A stretch of DNA of 17,468 nt from Rhizobacter sp. Lineage in GTDB: Bacteria; Pseudomonadota; Gammaproteobacteria; Burkholderiales; Burkholderiaceae_C. Position numbers and translations under genes: made by a program. Positions 15,587 to 17,468 of the stretch are shown here, piece after piece. A model generated the notes under the pieces. The model was not told where the DNA came from. It searched no databases and saw nothing but the letters and a program-made list of their open reading frames with translations. Location of the stretch: NCBI GenBank assembly GCA_025360945.1, contig JANYBE010000372.1, positions 1 to 17,468 of the forward strand, read 5' to 3'. Every line of letters starts with the position of its first letter. Position 1 is the first letter of the stretch.

Positions 15587-16232
15587 GAGCTGCGAGATGC
15601 CCTCCAGACATTACATCCGCTTCGATGCCAAGACGTTCGCGAGCGACTCGCCGTTGAAACTCGGCCGGAAAGAATCGGTCTTGAAGTGAGACCAGGACGC
15701 GGAGTTGAGTGGCAGGCCAGCGCTCAAAGGAGCAAGGCGAGGTGAACAAGTTGTGTGACTGAGTCGGTTCACCGCGTGCCCATGCCGTATTGATCAGCGC
15801 CTGGGGCACGTCGTGAAAAAATTCGATTAGAGGATCGAACGGAGCATCTCCCGCACGGCCTTCGCGGACGGCCTGCCGGCGCTTGGCATCCAGTTGATGC
15901 GTGTTGGCGAACCAGTCACCCGGACATTCATCGGGTCTCGGAATCATCGCATTGAGGAAGACAAGCATTCGGACGGGTAGCCGCGTGCAGACGAGCGGCG
16001 CCGTAAATCCCGCCAGCGATTGTGCAACCAGTACAAGGCGCGCCGGGTCTCGATCCGCGATCGCCTCCACGACTGCGTCCGCGTACTCGGGCAAACCGGC
16101 CGAATCGTCCGCCGCAGGTATCGCAACAGGGACCACTTCGTAACCGTGCTGCACGAGTTTCGGCGCGACCGAGTGCCAATACCACGGGTCGCCCCCTGCG
16201 CCGGGGATCAAGATGAAGATGGCGTTTGACAT
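15531..16232 (-). CDS. Alpha/beta-hydrolase fold protein
   Basis: Soluble alpha/beta hydrolase of 233 residues, resembling the small esterase-like group related to plant methylesterases and to AB hydrolase 6 proteins. The oxyanion-hole motif is LIPGAGGDPWYWH (residues 9-20). The nucleophile elbow is VAQSLAGF with S72, where alanine replaces the usual first glycine of GxSxG. D185 (VSLQDRFFP) and H212 (SGGHLAALSQP) complete the triad. No signal peptide, so cytoplasmic. ATG 16232 has a GAGG about 10 bp upstream, a modest site. Single gene; its 3' end meets the DUF72 remnant convergently. The substrate cannot be stated. Confidence 0.92.
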   Translation of the reverse strand: MSNAIFILIPGAGGDPWYWHSVAPKLVQHGYEVVPVAIPAADDSAGLPEYADAVVEAIADRDPARLVLVAQSLAGFTAPLVCTRLPVRMLVFLNAMIPRPDECPGDWFANTHQLDAKRRQAVREGRAGDAPFDPLIEFFHDVPQALINTAWARGEPTQSHNLFTSPCSFERWPATQLRVLVSLQDRFFPAEFQRRVARERLGIEADVMSGGHLAALSQPDELVSRLLSYVAAA

Positions 16233-16424
16233 TGCAGAGAGCCTCGATGAAGCAATTCTTCATCCTCACGACGAACGAACTTCTTCGGATTCGACATCCC
16301 AGGTGACGTCAACAAGTTCTGGTGCCTTGACGCGGGCCCGCTCCTGCGCCGCCAACGGTCGGGCCAAACATCTGAGGTGCCGGTGGGATTGCGCCTACAA
16401 GCACTCGAGGGCTCGGCCGATTGT

Positions 16425-16454
16425 TTGCCAATGCGGAACATCGCATGCTCTAAT
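16425..16454 (+). promoter_or_regulatory. Candidate sigma-70-type promoter of the lmo0937-like gene
   Basis: TTGCCA (16425-16430) and TCTAAT (16449-16454) are separated by 18 bp and match the -35 and -10 consensus at four and five of six positions. They end 53 bp before the GTG start of the small membrane protein gene. Confidence 0.4.
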
Positions 16455-16507
16455 CGTTACACGCGGCCGCATGGCGCATTCGTTCGTGAATCAACAGGAG
16501 ATTAATC

Positions 16508-16657
16508 GTGCTCTACACAATTGCATTGGTGTTGCTGGTTCTTTGGGTTCTCGGCTTGGTGACGTCATTCACGGCGGGTGGCTTGCTGCACATCCTGCTC
16601 GTGGCTGCCGTAATCATCGTGCTGTACCAGCTCATCACAGGTCGACGCGTCGGCTGA
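16508..16657 (+). CDS. Small membrane protein, lmo0937 family
   Basis: A 49-residue inner-membrane protein starting at GTG 16508. AGGAG with a 7-bp spacer precedes it (within CAGGAGATTAATC), a strong ribosome-binding site that decides the start. Two hydrophobic segments, about 3-18 (YTIALVLLVLWVLGLV) and 25-43 (GLLHILLVAAVIIVLYQLI), are joined by TSFTAGG and followed by the positive tail GRRVG. The pattern LYTIA...LWLLG.VTS.T.GG..HILLV...GRR is characteristic of the lmo0937 family, whose members are often stress-linked in bacteria but of unknown molecular role. It is monocistronic as far as can be seen. Confidence 0.85.
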   Translation: MLYTIALVLLVLWVLGLVTSFTAGGLLHILLVAAVIIVLYQLITGRRVG

Positions 16658-16838
16658 CGATCGCTGGGCGCGTGTTGTCGATCAGATCGCCCCACCTGGC
16701 CCCGACCCGCTCCACCCTATCCAGGGAATCGATCCCACGCGCGGTAGCGCGGTAGGCAACCTCAGGCCGTGCTTCCACGCAGCTCTTTGTCGGCGGGTGG
16801 AGGCCGATGAGCGTGTTTGGTCACAGCTGAAAGTGAAT

Positions 16839-17306
16839 ATGAAAACCATCATCGCTATGGCTCTCGCCGCAAGTGCAATCGGTTCCGCAATAGCTCAGCC
16901 GAGTGTGGGCGTTTCGATCGGCATCAATCAGCCCGGCGTCTACGGCCGGATCAACATAGGCGAGCTTCCTAGGCCAGCTCTTGTGCTGGCGCAGCCGGTG
17001 CTCATTACCCAGCCTCAATACGTGGTCGATAGGCAGCCGATCTACCTCTACGTGCCACCCGTGCATCAACAGAATTGGCGCCGTTACTGCGCTCGATACG
17101 GTGCATGCAGCCAACCCGTGTACTTCGTTCAGGACCAATGGGTTCGCGACCGCTACCAAGACGAACACCCCGATTGGGATCGTGGGCGCCACCGTGGTTG
17201 GACCGAGCAGGACGAACATCGGCATGACGGCGATCGCGATCGTGGTCAACGCGATGATCAGGGCAAGAGCCGCGACCATAAACACGACAACGATCGCCGC
17301 GACTGA
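16839..17306 (+). CDS. Small secreted periplasmic protein with Asp/His/Arg-rich tail
   Basis: A 155-residue exported protein. Start chosen at ATG 16839, which gives a clean signal peptide (residues 1-19, MKTIIAMALAASAIGSAIA, cut before QP); an upstream ATG at 16797 would bury it behind 14 charged residues. The mature part has SVGVSIGINQPGVYGRINIG, RQPIYLYVPPVHQQNWRRYC and ACSQPVYFVQDQWVRDRY, a pattern I know from uncharacterised Burkholderiales periplasmic proteins. Two cysteines (in RRYC and GACSQ) may form a disulfide. The last 45 or so residues are almost only D, R, H, G, E, Q and K, suggesting a disordered, possibly metal-binding tail. Function unknown. It lies 59 bp before another exported protein in the same direction, possibly one operon. 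Confidence 0.8.
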   Translation: MKTIIAMALAASAIGSAIAQPSVGVSIGINQPGVYGRINIGELPRPALVLAQPVLITQPQYVVDRQPIYLYVPPVHQQNWRRYCARYGACSQPVYFVQDQWVRDRYQDEHPDWDRGRHRGWTEQDEHRHDGDRDRGQRDDQGKSRDHKHDNDRRD

Positions 17307-17365
17307 CTTGCATGGAGGGCTGAGAGCAACACCCAAAACGAATGAGTCTCGTGAAGGAATTTCCC

Positions 17366-17468
17366 ATGAGCAAGTTAGCCCTTCGCCGTTCACTGCTGGC
17401 GCTTTCCAGCGTCCTGATGTTGACACTCAGCGGCTTGGCCGCTGCAGAGCCGCCGTCGCGCGCGGCAC
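17366..17468 (+). CDS. Exported protein, N-terminal part only (possibly FecR/DUF6600 type)
   Basis: ATG 17366 with AAGGA 8 bp upstream opens a frame that runs off the window after 34 codons. It encodes a signal peptide (positive start MSKLALRR, hydrophobic core LLALSSVLMLTL, cleavage near GLAAAEPPS). In related Burkholderiales the gene after the Asp/His-rich periplasmic protein is, as far as I recall, a large DUF6600/FecR-like exported protein that starts this way; this identity is inferred from context and not shown by the visible residues. Confidence 0.7.
   Translation, partial: MSKLALRRSLLALSSVLMLTLSGLAAAEPPSRAA

Noticed and set aside
1..17468. CRISPR array, tRNA, rRNA, or toxin-antitoxin or phage-defence module
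   Set aside because: No regularly spaced repeats, cloverleaf-like sequence, or toxin/antitoxin or nuclease-effector pair was seen. The helicase pseudogene alone, broken and without partner genes, is not evidence for a defence system.

Overview
The window is high-GC DNA from a beta-proteobacterium, most likely a Burkholderiales member. This is inferred from protein character only: an OmpC-like porin with a coiled-coil N-terminus, an IS66-type remnant, a small periplasmic protein of a type I know from Burkholderiales, and GC-rich codon use throughout. No rRNA, tRNA, CRISPR array, phage module or plasmid origin was seen.

Layout. Positions 1-3451 (minus strand) hold a two-gene RND efflux operon: a periplasmic adaptor followed 7 bp later by an MdtC/MuxC-like inner-membrane pump that runs off the left edge. 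Positions 3577-4421 (plus) are the wreck of a group II intron: a frameshifted maturase and a recognisable domain VI hairpin with a bulged A. Positions 4589-6166 (minus) encode an apparently intact S53 (kumamolisin-type) serine-carboxyl peptidase. A 0.67-kb region with several dyads, including a perfect PmrA-box-like CTTAAG-N5-CTTAAG, separates it from a divergent porin gene (7041-8609), which is followed by a 12-bp hairpin. Positions 8788-9254 are a broken IS66 remnant that abuts a decayed CzcB-type metal-efflux adaptor (minus, to 9806). Divergent from it is an intact two-component pair, response regulator 9982-10677 and overlapping histidine kinase 10670-12067. Positions 12068-12713 hold no gene I can recognise. 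A UvrD-like helicase pseudogene (minus, 12714-14771) and a DUF72-type pseudogene (plus, 14859 to about 15450) follow back to back. The right end has an intact alpha/beta hydrolase (minus, 15531-16232), a 49-residue membrane protein of the lmo0937 type starting at GTG (16508), a D/H/R-rich periplasmic protein (16839-17306) and the start of a further exported protein (17366 to the edge).

Reading of the whole: this is an accessory stretch rich in envelope and export functions and in gene decay. Five coding units (maturase, IS66 transposase genes, CzcB-like adaptor, helicase, DUF72) are broken by frameshifts or truncation, while neighbouring genes of similar length are open throughout. That contrast suggests real decay rather than uniformly poor sequence. 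The two-component pair probably once controlled the neighbouring metal-efflux operon, of which only an adaptor fragment is left here. I saw no convincing undescribed multi-gene system. The most interesting items are the regulatory dyads between the peptidase and the porin, the orphaned metal-type two-component pair, and the nested decay of helicase and DUF72.
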